In this document: piece after piece, positions 12,877 through 27,225 of the stretch
Position numbering within the stretch: the first letter of the stretch is position 1
Layout of the letters: every line of letters begins with the position of its first letter
Source of the DNA: Dama dama
Lineage: Eukaryota; Chordata; Mammalia; Artiodactyla; Cervidae
DNA: 64,000 nucleotides
Reading direction: 5' to 3'
Assembly (NCBI RefSeq): GCF_033118175.1
Contig: NC_083714.1
Span: 16,182,001-16,246,000, forward strand
Program-made: the position numbers and the translations under genes
The notes under the pieces: generated by a model
What the model saw: only the letters and a program-made list of their open reading frames with translations
Told to the model about the DNA's origin: nothing
Databases searched by the model: none

Positions 12877-13741
12877 TTGAGGGAGCTTAAAGGAAAGAAC
12901 ATACAATCATGTGTCCTTCAGGAACTGAATAAGTTGTAAGGGTGTGAGTAGTCAGAAAGACTGTATTGAGGAGGGTGAACTTAAGGTGAGTATAGGAAGA
13001 AGAGAATTTTTGAATGAGGGGAGAAACAGATAAAAAGCAGGAGTGGGCATGACTACATGTTCTTAAGTGGAGATAGGGGCTTGGTTTCCTTACATGTAGA
13101 ATGCATATAATCATACCTACATTGAAGACCACTGTGAGGACTATAAGGTCTAGGAGAGAGGCAACAAATGTTCAGCATGGTGCAGTTATTGCTCCAGAGC
13201 CCATAGCAGACATTGACAGTCCTTCACAACATTCTACCAGTGAGGCCAGTCACAGGCCCAGAATCCTCTTACACATAGCACCAGGCAGCCAGTACCAATC
13301 AGAGTATGTAGTTGGCATAAATTAGGTACTCAAGAAGTCATAAGTTTTATTACCTCCCCCCGGAGACCCACAAAATGTTGGGTACAGCTGAAGGAATGCA
13401 GAATTTGTCCTTCCTAATCTTACCAAATGCAAGTGAGACTCTGCATTTACAGTGTGTCAGAAGCCTGCCATGTCTTCAGCACTTGAAGGTCTGGCATGAG
13501 ACTCAGAGACAACTCTTATGAGCTGTTAAGTAGCAGCATACTTGATCTTTAGGAGTTGAAAAACCTCCAGAACATGGCTACTTTCCCTAATGTCTTAATT
13601 TACCACTTAAGTAATGTTGGTACCCCTCAGGGCCTGAATCAAGTTGGAAAGTATAGCCAAGAAGCAATACAGTCTGTTTGGGGGTTTTTTCTTTGACTCT
13701 ATCTAATGCTTTATGTTCAGCCCTAGTGATAGGAGGTCTGC

Positions 13742-13960
13742 ATGCATGCTAAGTTGCTTCAGTCATGTCTGAATCTTGCGACCCAATGGACTGTAGCCTG
13801 CCAGGCTCCTCTGTATGTGAGATTCTCCAGGCAAGAATACTGGAATGGGTTGCCATGCTTTTCTCCAAGGGATCTTCCAGACCCAGGGACTGATCCCGTG
13901 ACTCTTATATCTCCTACATTGGCAAGCAAGGTTTTGTTGTTGTTGTTGTTGTTTTACCAC
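13742..13960 (-). mobile_element. Bov-tA SINE private to unit 1, with a (GTT)n tail
   Basis: Antisense SINE ending in a short (TTG)n run at about 13,933-13,955. The matching places in units 2 (about 35,985) and 3 (about 58,108) read straight through 'gatatgatgtct' without a SINE, so this insertion followed the duplication. Confidence 0.88.
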
Positions 13961-15370
13961 TAGAATCACCTGGGAATCTGATATGATGTCTACCTATTGG
14001 TAGATCATCTTGCCTTCCATCCAGCATCCAGATCCTTGCCTTCCCAGAAAAACTGTCCCAGTGCTTGTAGACCTTCTTCTTTGTTGAAATAGAGAAAAAA
14101 ATCAGTGTAACTGGGTCGTGTACTGCAGGGAAGATGTTATTCTGGTGGTGACTGAGCGGAATCATTCAAACATGTGATCTGGCTGCCAGCAGATAGTAGG
14201 CAAAGGAGAGAAGGTAGATGAAGGAGGAGACTGGGAAACATGACCTTAAGAGGAATGTTAAATAGGTACATGGAACAGGGAGGCCGATGAGGCTCTTTAA
14301 TAGTGCTGTGCACATTATGAATGAAAACTGGGAAACTGACAGGGAATATTGGAGAGACATGCTGAACTTCACAAACAGTTGAACTTAGAAAGCAGCTACA
14401 CCATGGGTCCAACTGAGCCAGAGGAGGGTTGAAGCTTAAAGGAAACTATGAGGCCTGAGTTATAGCAATGGGTAAATTGATCCTAGCTGTACTGCTCTGT
14501 CTCTGATATGGGGATATGAGGACAGTTTTTCTACATCATTTACAGAGCAGAGTAAAATAGTGTATAACTCTCAGCAGGAACTACAAAGTCCTGAGAGAAG
14601 GGTCCACTCAATTGTTACTCTCTCTCTTTCCTCTGAGGTGTTACATGTCCCAAGCCTGAGCCAGGTCTGTTCTAGGCCACTGTTTAGAGGTGACCATGCA
14701 GCCCCAAGCAGAGTGTAGGAATAAGCAAGTCACATCTCACACACTTCAGAGACCACTTTTGGAGTCAAATGTTTTCTACCTTCAAAAATGTAGATAGTAC
14801 CGAAGCAGAAAGGGCATTTTGAGACTACTCAACTTAAAGTTTTTTTGAATGTTGCTGGAGAGTTTCACAATAGTATTATCCATGGAGCTTGATTGGAATT
14901 CAAATTATCTGGTTTCATCCCAGACCCACTGAACCATACTGTCTAGGGGTGAGTCCCAAAAATCTGTATGTTAAAATTCCAGGGGATTCTGATGTATGTT
15001 GATATTTGAAAATCTCTGATAAATATAGGAGTTTTGTGTGGGCACTCACACAATATTCCCAAGGTAAGTCTGAAGACCTCTTAACACAGAATAATTTGGG
15101 GTGCCTATACAAATTTGTATTCCTAGGTCTCCTGCTAACCTTCTGAATCATAATTTCTTATCTTAATAAACCTTAGGAAACCCAATCCTTTCATTATACA
15201 GATACAGAAAATGACCCAGAAGAGGAAGTGACTTGCCAAAATTTATCATCTATAGGATCTATACAATGTGGCAGAGTTGGAGTCAGAAGCAACTCTTCAG
15301 AGAAGTCCAAACAGTATGCCCCTGTGGTCACCTTATGAGTGTTATTTGTGTATCAGTTTAGCTCCTGCGG
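13961..15370. other. Duplicated non-coding sequence with an antisense MIR, shared with unit 3
   Basis: Aligns with 58,100-59,215 and, across two BovB insertions, with 61,585-61,650 and 63,398-63,627. A MIR-like antisense stretch lies at about 15,180-15,300. Unit 2 lacks this sequence because of a deletion at about 36,170. No coding potential seen; the frames at 13,914-14,412 are not conserved as frames in unit 3. Confidence 0.6.
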
Positions 15371-15582
15371 GCTTCCCTAGTAGTCTAGATGGTAAAACAT
15401 CTGCCTAGAAGGCAGGAGACCCAGGTTGATCCCTGGGTCAGGAAGACCCCCTAAAGAAGGGAATGGTTACCCACTGTAGTATTCTTCCTTAGAGAACTCC
15501 ACGGACAGAAGAGTCTGACAGACTACAGTTCATCGGGTCGCAAAGACTCTGAAAAGAGTGAGCAACTAACACATACACATTT
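15371..15582 (+). mobile_element. Bov-tA SINE shared with unit 3
   Basis: Sense copy beginning 'ggcttccctagtagtctaga'. The same insertion, with the same flanks and shared substitutions ('catctgcctagaaggcagga'), lies at 63,628-63,830. It therefore predates the duplication. A T-rich stretch at 15,588-15,632 follows. Confidence 0.9.
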
Positions 15583-15632
15583 AGTTCTTTTTTTTTATTT
15601 TTATTTTTTTTTTACATTTTTTTTTACATTTA

Positions 15633-16389
15633 GTTCTTATATTAGCATCCCGTAGAAGATCTGGAGACCAAGAGTAAGAATGCAACTACTCTGGGTAGTT
15701 GTATAACCCTAGTTCAAAGTGTCTCCTCCAATGGGTTATGTAGAACAGCTTGAAAATAAAGTCTTAAAGCTCTCTTAGAAGCAGCAGGGTACAACAGGTC
15801 CTTCTCCAAATGGAGTCTCAGGGAACCCCAAAGTGGAGTAATTTTATATCTGGGGAGACTCTTAACTCTGGTTTGAATCTAACTGAACACAAATATCAAA
15901 GTAACCTGCAATAATTTATTAAGCCCTATTTGTGTGCTGTTGCTTTCATAGTTGAAACTCATACTGATTAAGGGAAAATTTAAGCATATGCATTTCCATC
16001 AGACCTAGTCCAGGCTCACAAGTTGAACCCCTCGAGATTGTTCATTTGTGTTACAAGCTCTGTTTCTACTTCATCTCCAAAAGATTGTGGTCTGGAACTC
16101 CTCCAGACTGTCAGTTCAGCCCCAGGATCTGCTGGGACAATCCAAAGGAAGGCCATTGACTTCTAAAAAGGAGAGTGATTTCCAAAATGATATGTCAAGA
16201 TAGATTTTCATTGAGGGATTAAGCAATTGCCATTGACAACAGTGCCATTGCATGATTTGAATTTTGGCTAAGGCCTATAATTTTAGCAAGTGTTTCACCA
16301 GTGCTACATTAACTAGAAAAAATTAAATGATTTGCCACTTTCAATACATAATTCTGTGAAGAAACAGGAAACCTTAACAGATATTCTGG
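15633..16389. other. Non-coding sequence, partly duplicated in unit 3
   Basis: 15,633-15,870 aligns with 63,832-63,980. From there to the BovB the sequence is not represented elsewhere in the window. No gene or known repeat recognised. Confidence 0.55.
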
Positions 16390-18182
16390 AACTTCTGAGA
16401 GTAGAGGGAAAGGGCAGAAGAAGGGACAGAGAAGGAAAAGTGAATGCAGAGTTCCAGAGAATAGCAAAGAAAGATAAAGTAGCCTTCCTAAGTGAACAAT
16501 GCAAAGAAATGATGGAAAACAAGAGAAAGGGAAAGACTAGAGATGTCTTCAGGAAAATTAGGGATACCAAGAGAACATTTCATGTGAAGATGGGCACAAT
16601 AATAAACAGAAACTGCCTGGGCCTAAAGAAGCAGAAGAGAGTAAGAAGAGATGGCAACAATACACAGGAGAACTATACAAAGATGATCTTAATGACCCAG
16701 ATAACCATGATGGTGTGATCTTCACCTAGAGCCAACATCTTGGAGTGTAAAGACAAGTGGCCTTAGGAAGCATCACAATGAACAAAGGTAGTGGAAGTGA
16801 TGGAATTCCAGCTGAGCTATTTCAAATACTAGAAGATGATGCTACTAAAGTGCTGCACTCAATATGTCAGTGAATTTGTAAAACTCAGCAGTGGCCATAG
16901 GACTGGACTCAGCTTTCATTCCAACACCAAGAAAGGGCACTGCCAAAGAAAGTTCAAACTACTGCACAATTGCATTCACTTCACGTCCTCCAAGATAGGC
17001 TTCAACAGAATGTGAACCAAGAACTTATGGATGTACAAGCTGGATTTAGAAAAGGCAGAGGACCCAGAGATCAAATTACAAACATCCATTGGATCATAGA
17101 AAAAGCAATAGAATTCCAGAAAAATGTCTAGTTCTGCTTCATTGACCACACTAAAACCTTTGATTGTATGGATCACAATAAAAGTGGGAAATACTTAAAG
17201 AGATGGGACTACCAGACCACCTTACCCACTTCCCGAGAAACCTGTATGCAGGTCAAGAAGCAAAAGTTAGAATCAGACATGGAACAACAGACTGGTCCCA
17301 AATTGGGAAAGGAGAATGTCAAGGCTATATGATGTCATCCTGCTTATTTAATTTATATGCAGAGTACCTCACATGCAATGCTGGGCTGGATGAAGCTCAA
17401 GCTAGAATCAAGACTGCTGGGAGAAATATCAACAACTGCAGATATGCAGGTGACACCACCCTTATGGCAGAAAGCAAAGAACTAAAGATCTTGTTGATAA
17501 AGGTGAAAGAGGAGAGTGAAAACCTGGCCTAAATCACAACATTCAGAAAACTAAGATCATGGCATCTGGTCCCATCACTTCATGGCAAATGGATGGGAAA
17601 ACAGTGGAAGCAGTGGCAGACTTTATTTTCTTGGGCTCCAACATCACTGCGGATGGTGACTACAGCCATGAAATCAAAAGATGCTTCCTCCTTGGAAGTA
17701 AAGCTATGACAAACCTAGACAACTTATTTGAAAGCAGAGACTTTACTTTGCCAACAAAGGTCCATATAGTCAAAGCTATGATTATTCAAGTAGACATGTA
17801 TGGATGTGAGAGTTGAACCATAAAGAAGGCTGAGCGCTGAAAAATTGATGCTTTTGAACTGTAGAGTTGGAGAAGATTCTTGAGAGTCCCTTGGACTGCA
17901 AGGAGATCAAGCCAGTCAATCCTAAAGGAAATAATTCCTGAAGATTCATTAGAAGGACTGATGCTTAAGTTGAAGTTCCAATACTTTGGCTACTTGATGG
18001 GAAGAACCGACTCATTAGAAAAGACCTTGATGGTGGGAAAGATAGAAGGCAGGAGAAAAAGGGGGTGAAAAAGGACACAGTTAGATGGCATGAACTTGAT
18101 AAAGTGCCAGAAGATGGTAAAGGACAGGGGAAGCCTGGCGTGCTGCAGTCTATGGGGTCACACAGTCAGACAAGACTGAATG
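16390..18182 (+). mobile_element. Degenerate BovB LINE, 5'-truncated
   Basis: Sense BovB (RTE-clade non-LTR retrotransposon). Translated pieces cover the connector before RT ('AEFQRIAKKDKVAFLSEQCK', 16,440 on), the RT domain (17,203-17,532) and the C-terminal region (17,559-18,068). The RT catalytic motif reads YAGD instead of YADD at 17,443-17,454. Multiple stops and frameshifts make it the most decayed BovB here. It has no tested counterpart in unit 2, whose matching region is deleted. Confidence 0.9.
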
Positions 18183-18756
18183 GCTGAACCCCCAAAAGAG
18201 TTTGATAGATTTTCACAAACGTTATTTTCAATTCTGAAATCAAAAAGCTCTGTACAACATAAGATTTTTTTTATTAATTTGGTGCCAAAACTCATTTTGC
18301 AGAAAAACCTGACCCAAACTCACATGAACATAGTCTCCTACTCTTTGAATATTCAGACATCTTTTCCTGCAGAAATGTTAATGGCTTAATTATGGGATGT
18401 TTTCCCAGACACTACTGAGAGTGTTGTCTGATAAACAGTACATACTCTGTGTTGCCTTTCTAAAATTTGAACATAATTTAAATTCTAAAACACAGACTGT
18501 GGACCTAGAATAATGATAACTAACATTTATGGAGCATTCACCATCTAAATGAAGCTGTACTAATCTCTTTTTATCTCATTTATCCTCATGACACCATGAG
18601 GCAGGTATTAAAATCATCTCCATTTTAAAGTTTGGAGCTGATTCTCAGAGTTTAAATTACTCATCCAGAGTCACACAGCTTCTGTCCAAGCCAAGGTTTG
18701 GACCCAGATCAGTGTGATTCTAGAAACTTCATGCTGAACTCTTGCTCTCTACTAAA
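18183..18756. other. Non-coding sequence with an antisense MIR
   Basis: A good antisense MIR match lies at about 18,520-18,735: 'taacatttatggagcattca', 'ctcatgacaccatgaggcag', 'cagagtcacacagctt' and 'ggacccagatcagtgtgatt' occur in MIR order. The remainder has no recognised feature. Confidence 0.65.
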
Positions 18757-19690
18757 TGACCCAATCAAAAGATGGGCCAAAGAACTAAACAGACATTTCT
18801 CCAAAGAAGACATACAGATGGCTAACAAACACATGAAAAGATGCTCAACATCACTCATTATTAGAGAAATGCAAATCAAAACCACAATGAGGTACCATTA
18901 CACGCCAGTCAGGATGGCTGCTATCCAAAAGTCTACAAGCAATAAATGCTGGAGAGGGTGTGGAGAAAAGGGAACCCTCTTACACTGTTGGTGGGAATGC
19001 AAACTAGTATAGCCGCTATGGAAAACAGTGTGGAGATTTCTTAAAAAACTGGAAATAGAACTGCCATATGACCCAGCAATCCCACTTCTGGGCATACACA
19101 CTGAGGAAACCAGATCTGAAAGAGACACGTGCACCCCAATGTTCATCGCAGCACTGTTTATAATAGCCAGGACATGGAAGCAACCTAGATGCCCATCAGC
19201 AGGTGAATGGATAAGGAAGCTGTGGTACATATACACCATGGAATATTACTCAGCCATTAAAAAGAATTCATTTGAACCAGTCCTAATGAGATGGATGAAG
19301 CTGGAGCCCATTATACAGAGTGAAGTAAGCCAGAAAGATAAAGAACATTACAGCATACTGACACATGTATATGGAATTTAGAAAGGTGATAACGATAACC
19401 CTATATGCAGAACAGAAAAAGAGACACAGAAATACAGAAGAGACTTTTGAACTCTGTGGGAGAATGTGAGGGTGGGATATTTCAAAAGAACAGCATGTAT
19501 GCTATCTATGGTGAAACAGATCACCAGCCCAGGTGGGATGCACGAGACAAGTGCTCCGGCCTGGTGCACTGGGAAGACCCAGAGGAATCGGGTGGAGAGG
19601 GAGGTGGGAGGGGGGATCGGGATTGGGAATACATGTAAATCCATGGCTGATTCATATCAATGTATGACAAAACCCACTGGAAAAAAAAAT
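18757..19690 (+). mobile_element. 5'-truncated bovine-type L1
   Basis: Sense L1 3' end covering the ORF2 C-terminus and 3' UTR. Two frames (18,698-19,012 and 19,028-19,381) encode the Cys-rich ORF2 tail ('[18 protein letters not shown]', then '[20 protein letters not shown]'), separated by a stop. It ends in an A-rich tail at about 19,680-19,745. It is much closer to the copies at 26.1 and 51.6 kb than to the old L1 at 1-5.3 kb. Confidence 0.92.
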
Positions 19691-19745
19691 AAAAATAATA
19701 AAAAAAATAATAATAATAAAAAAAAAGAAAAGAAAAAAAAAGAGA

Positions 19746-21131
19746 GAGACACGAACAGTTGTTAAGGACACTGTGGACTATTTGTGGGCTTTATTATGGA
19801 GAGAGAAGACCTTACTACCTATTCTGTTTCATTTCAAGGTCAACTTCCTATGCCCAAATGTCACCCCCCCCCCCAATTCCTACTTCTCAGAGATGCAACT
19901 AATATGGGTTTATTCCATGATGTTTGTGTGTCTGGCTTTTCTCACAAGAGCCACCAGCAAAAGGAATCTGCTAGCCAACTGGTACAGGTTCCTGGTATCC
20001 ATCGAGACTTACAGAATCAAAATTGCTAGAGACTGTGACCAAGCAGATTCTTATACATGTTGAGGGGGAAAAAATGAATGCCCTGAGAAAGGCCAATCAT
20101 TAATCTTCAATAATTAATTAACATCTTATATCAATTGACACCTAGTTGTGTTGGCAGAAATAAACTTATGGATGGGCCCTGGAGGGTTAAAGATGTCTGA
20201 AAGGTGAATAAGAAAATAGGTAGGTGAGATATGGAAAACAAGAAAGGATGTATGACAGTAACTTCCTACTTTGATATCATGTGATGAGGGTAGACTCTCA
20301 CCATTGGAATTGTCAGCTGCATTGGAACAATCTTGGAAACAAATCACTCATTTTTTGTTGATACTCAGAGCACCTATCTATTGTATTATTGTTACAACAG
20401 CCTTTTTAAAGAAGACAAGATAGTCATCCTCATTACATAAAAGAGAAAATTGACAAGCAAACAAGTTCTTCAAATAATCTGGCTGACAGTGTTTGGGTTA
20501 GTTTCTAGCCACCAACCTTATGCTATTTCACTCTTCCAATGATATCTTCCATAGGTCTAGAGAGGAGGTACCATCATATAAAACCTAGGGAATTAAATAT
20601 TACATTCAATGACATACATTTCTTTTGTCCAGCGAGGGCAAATTTAAATGCTGTACTATACAAAGAAAGGACAATAAGAGGAATTAAATATGTAATAGAA
20701 TAGTTCAAACAATATAAAATATGTTTGGGTTTGTTATAAATTTTTCCTGGATTATTTATTCTTGGTATCTTTGCAGGGAAGACTGAACATTTTGAATTTT
20801 ATACTTTAAGAATATTCTGTTCTTGTCTCTGAGGTTCTCAATCTCACCTCTTCATCTTGCCTGTGATATTTTAATCATCTCCATGGCAAACAATGTGACC
20901 TCAGACACAGACTAGGAAGCCAGAAAAAATGCATTGACCACCACCACAGCAATAAAATCCCCATAGCACTGCAGGCTATGATTGGAGCACTGAGGATCAA
21001 GTTTAACCAGTAAGTATTCCAATTCTGTCAAAGTATTCTCTAGAATAGCACTTCTCAAACTTCAGTGAACATTCAAATCACCTGGAGAATCTTGTTAAAA
21101 TGGACTGATCCAGTAGTTCTGGGATCGGGCC
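19746..21131. other. Non-coding sequence; right part duplicated in unit 2
   Basis: From about 20,165 the sequence aligns with 36,185-37,120 of unit 2. The part before it (19,746-20,160) has no match there. A poly-C run lies near 19,865-19,875. Short frames at 19,773 and 19,784 have no domain. No regulatory element can be supported. Confidence 0.55.
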
Positions 21132-24100
21132 TTCAGTTCAGTTCAGTTCAGTTCAGTCGCTCAGTCGTGTCCGACTCCTTGCGACCCCATGAATCACAGC
21201 ACGCCAGGCCTCCCTGTCCATCATCAACTCCCAGAGTTGACTCAAACTCATGCCCATCGAGTTGGTGATGCCATCCAGCCATCTCATCCTCTGTCATCCC
21301 CTTCTCTTCCTGCCCCCAATCCCTCCCAGCATCAGGGTCTTTTCCAATGAGTCAACTCTTCTCATGGGGTGGCCAAAGTACTGGAGTTTCAGCTTCAGCA
21401 TCAGTCCTTCCAATGAATACCCAGGACTGATCTCTTTTAGGATGGACCGGTTGGATCTCCTTGCAGTCCAAGGGACTCTCAAAAGTCTTCTCCAACATCA
21501 CAGTTCAAAAGCATCAATTTTTCGGCGCCGACCTTTCTTCACAGTCCAACTCTTACATCCATACATGACCGCGGGAAAAACCATAACCTTGACTAGACGG
21601 CCATTTGTTGGCAAAGTAATGTCTCTGCATTTTAATATACTGTCTAGGTTGGTCATAACTTTCCTTCTAAGGAGTAAGCATCTTTTAATTTCATGGCTGC
21701 AATCACCATCTGCAGTGATTTTGGAGCCCCCCAAAAATAAAGTCTGACACTGTTTCTACTGTTTCCCCATCTATTTCCCATGAGATGATGGGACCAGATG
21801 CCATGATCTTAGTTTTCTGAATGTTAAGATTTAAGCCAACATTTTCACTCTCCTCTTTCACTTTCATCAACAGGCTCTTTGGTTCCTCTTCACTCTCTGA
21901 CATAAGGGTGGTGCCATCTGCATGTCTGAGGTTATTGATACTTCTCCCGGCAATCTTGATTCCAGCTTGTACTTCTTCCAGCCCAGCATTTCTCATGATG
22001 TACTCTGCATAGAAGTTAAATAAGCAAGGTGACAATATACAGCCTTGACGTACTCCTTTTCCTATTTGGAACCAGTCTGTTGTCCCATGTCCAGTTCTAA
22101 CTGTTGCTTCCTGACCTGCATACAGGTTTCTCAAGGGGCAGGTCAGGTGGTCTGGTATTCCCATCTCTTTCAGAATTTTCCACGGTTTATTGTGATCCAC
22201 AAAATCGAAGGCTTTGGCATAGTCAGTAAAGCAGAAATAGATGTTTTTCTGGAACTCCCTTGTTTTTTTTGATGATCCTGCAGATATTGGCAATTTGATC
22301 TCTGGTTCCTCTGCCTTTTCTAAAACCAGCTTGAACATCTGGAAGTTCTTGGTTCACGTATTGCTGAAGCCTGGCTTGGAGAATTTTGGGCACTACTTTA
22401 CTAGTGTGAGAGATGAGGGCAATTGTGCGGTAGTTTGAGCATTCTTTGGGATTGCCTTTCTTAGGGATTGGAATGAAAACTGACCTTTTCCAGTCCTGTG
22501 GCCACTGCTGAGTTCTCCAAATTTGCTGGCATATTGAGTGCAGCACTTTCATAGCATCATCTTTCAGGATTTGAAAAAGCTCAACTGGAATTCCACCACA
22601 TCCACTAGCTTTGTTCGTAGTGATGCTTTCTAAGGCCCACTTGACTTCACATTCCAGGATGTCTGGCTCTAGGTCAGTGATCACACCATTGTGATTATCT
22701 GGGTCATGAAGATCTTTTTTGTACAATTCTTCTGTGTATTCTTGCCACCTCTTCTTAATATCTTCTGCTTCTGTTAGGTCCATACCATTTCTGTTCCTTA
22801 TCAAACCCATCTTTGCCTGAAATGTTCCCTTGATATCTCTAATTTTCTTGAAGAGATCTCTAGTCTTTCCCATTCTGTTGTTTCCTCTATTTCTTTGCAT
22901 TGATCGCTGAGGAAGGCTTTCTTATCTCTCCTGGCTATTCTTTGGAACTCTGCATTCAAATAGGAATATCTTTCCTTTTCTCCTTTGCTTTTCACTTCTC
23001 TTCTTCTCACAGCTATTTGTAAGGCCACCTCAGACAACCATTTTGCCTTTTTGCATTTCTTTTCCACAGGGATGGTCTTGATCCCTGTCTCCTATACAAT
23101 GTCATAAACCTCCATCCATAGTTCATCAGGCTCTCTGTCTATCAGATCTAATCCCTTAAATCTATTTCTCACTTCCACTGTATAGTCATAAGGGATTTGA
23201 TTTAGGTCATACCTGAATGGTCTAGTGATTTTCCCTACTTTCTTCAGTTTAAGTCTGAATTTGGCAATAAGGGGTTCATGATCTGAGCCACATTTGGCTC
23301 CTGGTCTTGTTTTTGCTGACTGTATAGGGCTTTTCCATCTTTGGCTGAAAAGAATATAATCAATCTGATTTCGGTGTTGACCATCTGGTGATGTCCATGC
23401 GTAGAGTCTTCTCCTGTGTTGTTGGGAGAGGGTGCTTGCTATGACCAGTGCGTTCTCTTGGCAAAACTCTATTCGCCTTTGCCCTGCTTCATTCCATACT
23501 CCAAGGCCAAATTTGCCTGTTACTCCAGGTGTTTCTTGACTTCCTACTTTTGCATTCCAGTCCCCTATAATGAAAAGGACATCTTTTTTGGGTGTTAGTT
23601 CTAAAAGGTCTTGTAGGTCTTCATAGAACCGTTCAACTTCAGCTTCTTCAGCATTTCTGGTTGGGGCATAGGCTTGGATTACCGTGATATTGAATGGTTT
23701 GCCTTGGAAACGAACAGAGATCATTCTGTCGTTTTTGAGATTGCATCCAAGTACTGCATTTCGGACTCTTTTGTTGACCATGATGGCTACTCCATTTATT
23801 TTAAGGGATTCCTGCCCACAGTAGTAGATTTAATGATCGTCTGAGTTAAATTCACCCATTCCAGTCTATTTTAGTTTGCTGATTCCTAGAATGTCGACAC
23901 TGACTCTTGCCATCTCCTGTTTGACCACTTCCAATTTGCCTTGATTCATGGACCTAACATTCCAGGTTCCTATGCAATATTGCTCTTTACAGCATGGGAC
24001 CTTGCTTCTATCACCAGTCACATCCATAACTGGGTATTGTTTTTGCCTTGGCTCCATCCCTTCATTCTTTCTGGAGTTATTTCTCCATTGATCTCCATTA

Positions 24101-24222
24101 GCATATTGGGCACCTACCGACCTGGGGAGTTCCTCTTTTAGTATCCTATCATTTTGCCTTCTCATACTGTTCATGGGGTTCTCAAGGCAAGAATATTGAA
24201 GTGGTTTGCCATTCCCTTCAGA
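21132..24222 (-). mobile_element. Near full-length BovB LINE, antisense, private to unit 1
   Basis: About 3.1 kb, close to full BovB length. On the minus strand it starts near 24,222 and ends at 21,132 in a (TGAAC)n-type tail, seen as 'cagttcagttcagttcag' on plus. Domain order: N-terminal piece (24,174-23,866), AP-endonuclease with 'FIIGDWNAKVGSQ' and 'CGSDHEPLI' (23,781-23,092), connector (23,067-22,801), RT (22,900-21,703), C-terminal pieces (21,734-21,294). Stops and frameshifts separate the pieces. The RT catalytic motif is HADG instead of YADD (21,913-21,924), so it is inactive. Unit 2 is uninterrupted at the matching site (about 37,120), so the insertion is private to unit 1. Confidence 0.95.
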
Positions 24223-25535
<1,313 letters not shown>

Positions 25536-26090
25536 GAGGAACACAGGCAAGACACATTGTAAACATAGCCCTCTCACCCCCAGACTTACTGATTTATATC
25601 GTGCATTAATGTTTAAAATACAGGTGCAGAACCATGATACCACTTTATGGACAGTCATAAAATCATGCTTCTGAGAATTTCAACAAACAGATCTTGTTCA
25701 TCACCAAACCTGATCCAGCAATGATGAAAACAACTTCCATGCACTTTCTGAAGCTGGAACTAATTTTCCAAGAGGACTGAAACCCAAAGGCAAAACTCTG
25801 CCTAGTCTGACCCAATGGAAACCATTTGGTAATGCACTGGAACACTCCATCCACACCAATGGTTAAAAGATACCTGGGCTGAGGTTGTTGGCCCAAGTCT
25901 TAGTGTCTATAGTTGGGACCAAGCATTTTACCCTCACACTCACTGATCTGTAACCTAGTTCCTGTAGATTTAGAACTCTTGGCTGAAGTCCTGGTTGCAC
26001 TTCCACTAGCAACTAAACAATAACAACTAGTTATCATTGTGTACTCCTTATGTACCTGTACTTTTTACATATAAAACTATCACTTTTTTT
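25536..26090. other. Duplicated RTL4 3' flank, probable former 3' UTR
   Basis: From the stop to about 25,995 it aligns with 41,009-41,495 behind RTL4 copy 2. At about 26,000 unit 1 skips some 1.5 kb that unit 2 holds (41,500-42,950) and resumes at 'tatcattgtgt'. No AATAAA that I can tie to the gene. Confidence 0.55.
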
Positions 26091-26091
26091 A

Positions 26092-26993
26092 ATCAATGTA
26101 GAATTTATTTTTTTCATTTATTTTTATTAGTTGGAGGCTAATTATTTTACAATATTGTAGTGGTTTTTGTCATACATTGACATGAATCAGCCATGGATTT
26201 ACATGTATTCCCCATCCCGACCCCCCCCCCCCCACCTCCCTCTCCACCTGATTCCTCTGGGTCTTCCCAGTGCACCAGGCCTGAGCACTTGTCTCATGAA
26301 TCCAGCCTGGGCTGGTGATCTGTTTCACCCTTGATAATATACGTGTTTCGATGCTGTTCTCTCGAAACATCCCACCCTTGCCTTCTCCCACAGAGTCCAA
26401 AATTCTGTTCTGTACATCTGTGTCTCTTTTTCTGTTTTGCTTATAGGGTTGTCGTTACCATCTTTCTAAATTCCATACATATGTGTTAGTATACTGTATT
26501 GGTCTTTATCTTTCTGGCTTACTTCACTCTGTATAATGGGCTCCAGTTTCATCCATCTCATTAGAACTGATTCAAATGAATTCTTTTTAATGGCTGAGTA
26601 ATATTCCACAGTGTATATGTACCACAGCTTCCTTATCCATTCATCTGCTGATGGGCATCTAGGTTGCTTCCATGTCCTGGCTATTATAAATAGTGCTGCA
26701 ATGAACATTGGGGTGCATGTGTCTCTTTCAGATCTGGTTTCCTCAGTGTGTATGCCCAGAAGTGGGATTGCTGGGTCATACGGCAGTTCTATTTCCAGTT
26801 TTTTAAGAAATCTCCCCACTGTTCTCCATAGTGGCTGTACTAGTTTGCATTCCCACCAACAGTGTAAGAGGGTTCCCTTTTCTCCACACCCTCTCCAGCA
26901 TTTATTGCTTGTAGACTTTTGGATAGCAGCCATCCTGACTGGCATGTAATGGTACCTCATTGTGGTTTTGATTTGCATTTCTCTGATAATGAG
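26092..26993 (-). mobile_element. 5'-truncated bovine-type L1, antisense, private to unit 1
   Basis: Antisense L1 3' end. The ORF2 C-terminus is open for 179 codons on the minus strand (27,005-26,466), including '[20 protein letters not shown]'. The direct repeat 'aaaactatcactttt' lies at about 26,074 and 26,994, a clear target duplication. The matching place in unit 2 (about 43,205) is empty. A poly-C run of about 14 bases at 26,220 lies in the 3' UTR. Confidence 0.95.
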
Positions 26994-27008
26994 TAAAACT
27001 ATCACTTT

Positions 27009-27225
27009 TTAAATGTGGGCTTCCCAGGTGGTGCTAGTAGTAAAGAACCCACCTGCCAATGCAGGTGATGCAAGAGACATGGGTTCAATCCTTGGGTTGG
27101 GACGATCACCTGGAACAGGAAAAGGCAACCCACTGCAGTATTCTTGCCTGGAAGATTCCATGTACAAGGGAGTATGGAGGGCTACAATCCACAGGGTCAC
27201 AAAGAATCGGAGATGAACATATAAT
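27009..27225 (+). mobile_element. Bov-tA SINE shared with unit 2
   Basis: Sense copy starting 'gggcttcccaggtggtgcta'. The same insertion with the same right flank ('cacactttattttatt'-like) is at 43,228-43,445, so it predates the duplication. Confidence 0.9.

Noticed and set aside
13101..14412. Several frames of 70-90 codons at the start of unit 1
   Set aside because: The aligned sequence in units 2 and 3 does not keep these frames, as a duplicated gene should at least in part.
21133..21157. 'cagttcagttcag' pentamer run as a microsatellite or short CRISPR-like array
   Set aside because: It is the normal terminal repeat of BovB 3' ends and appears at the 3' end of most copies here.
22045..22438. 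Plus-strand open frames over the antisense BovB (also at 46,173, 50,289, 39,171 and 60,137)
   Set aside because: They are the reverse complement of the BovB reverse transcriptase frame and recur at every copy in the same relation. Shadows, not genes.
22223..23781. Long BovB frames as possible host genes
   Set aside because: They carry AP-endonuclease and RTE-type RT motifs, lie inside an element with BovB ends, and are interrupted by stops. LINE coding remnants.
26611..26949. Open frame of 112 codons opposite the L1 ORF2 tail (also 18,898-19,239 and 52,202-52,444)
   Set aside because: Antisense shadow of the L1 ORF2 C-terminus, repeated with every copy of the L1 3' end.
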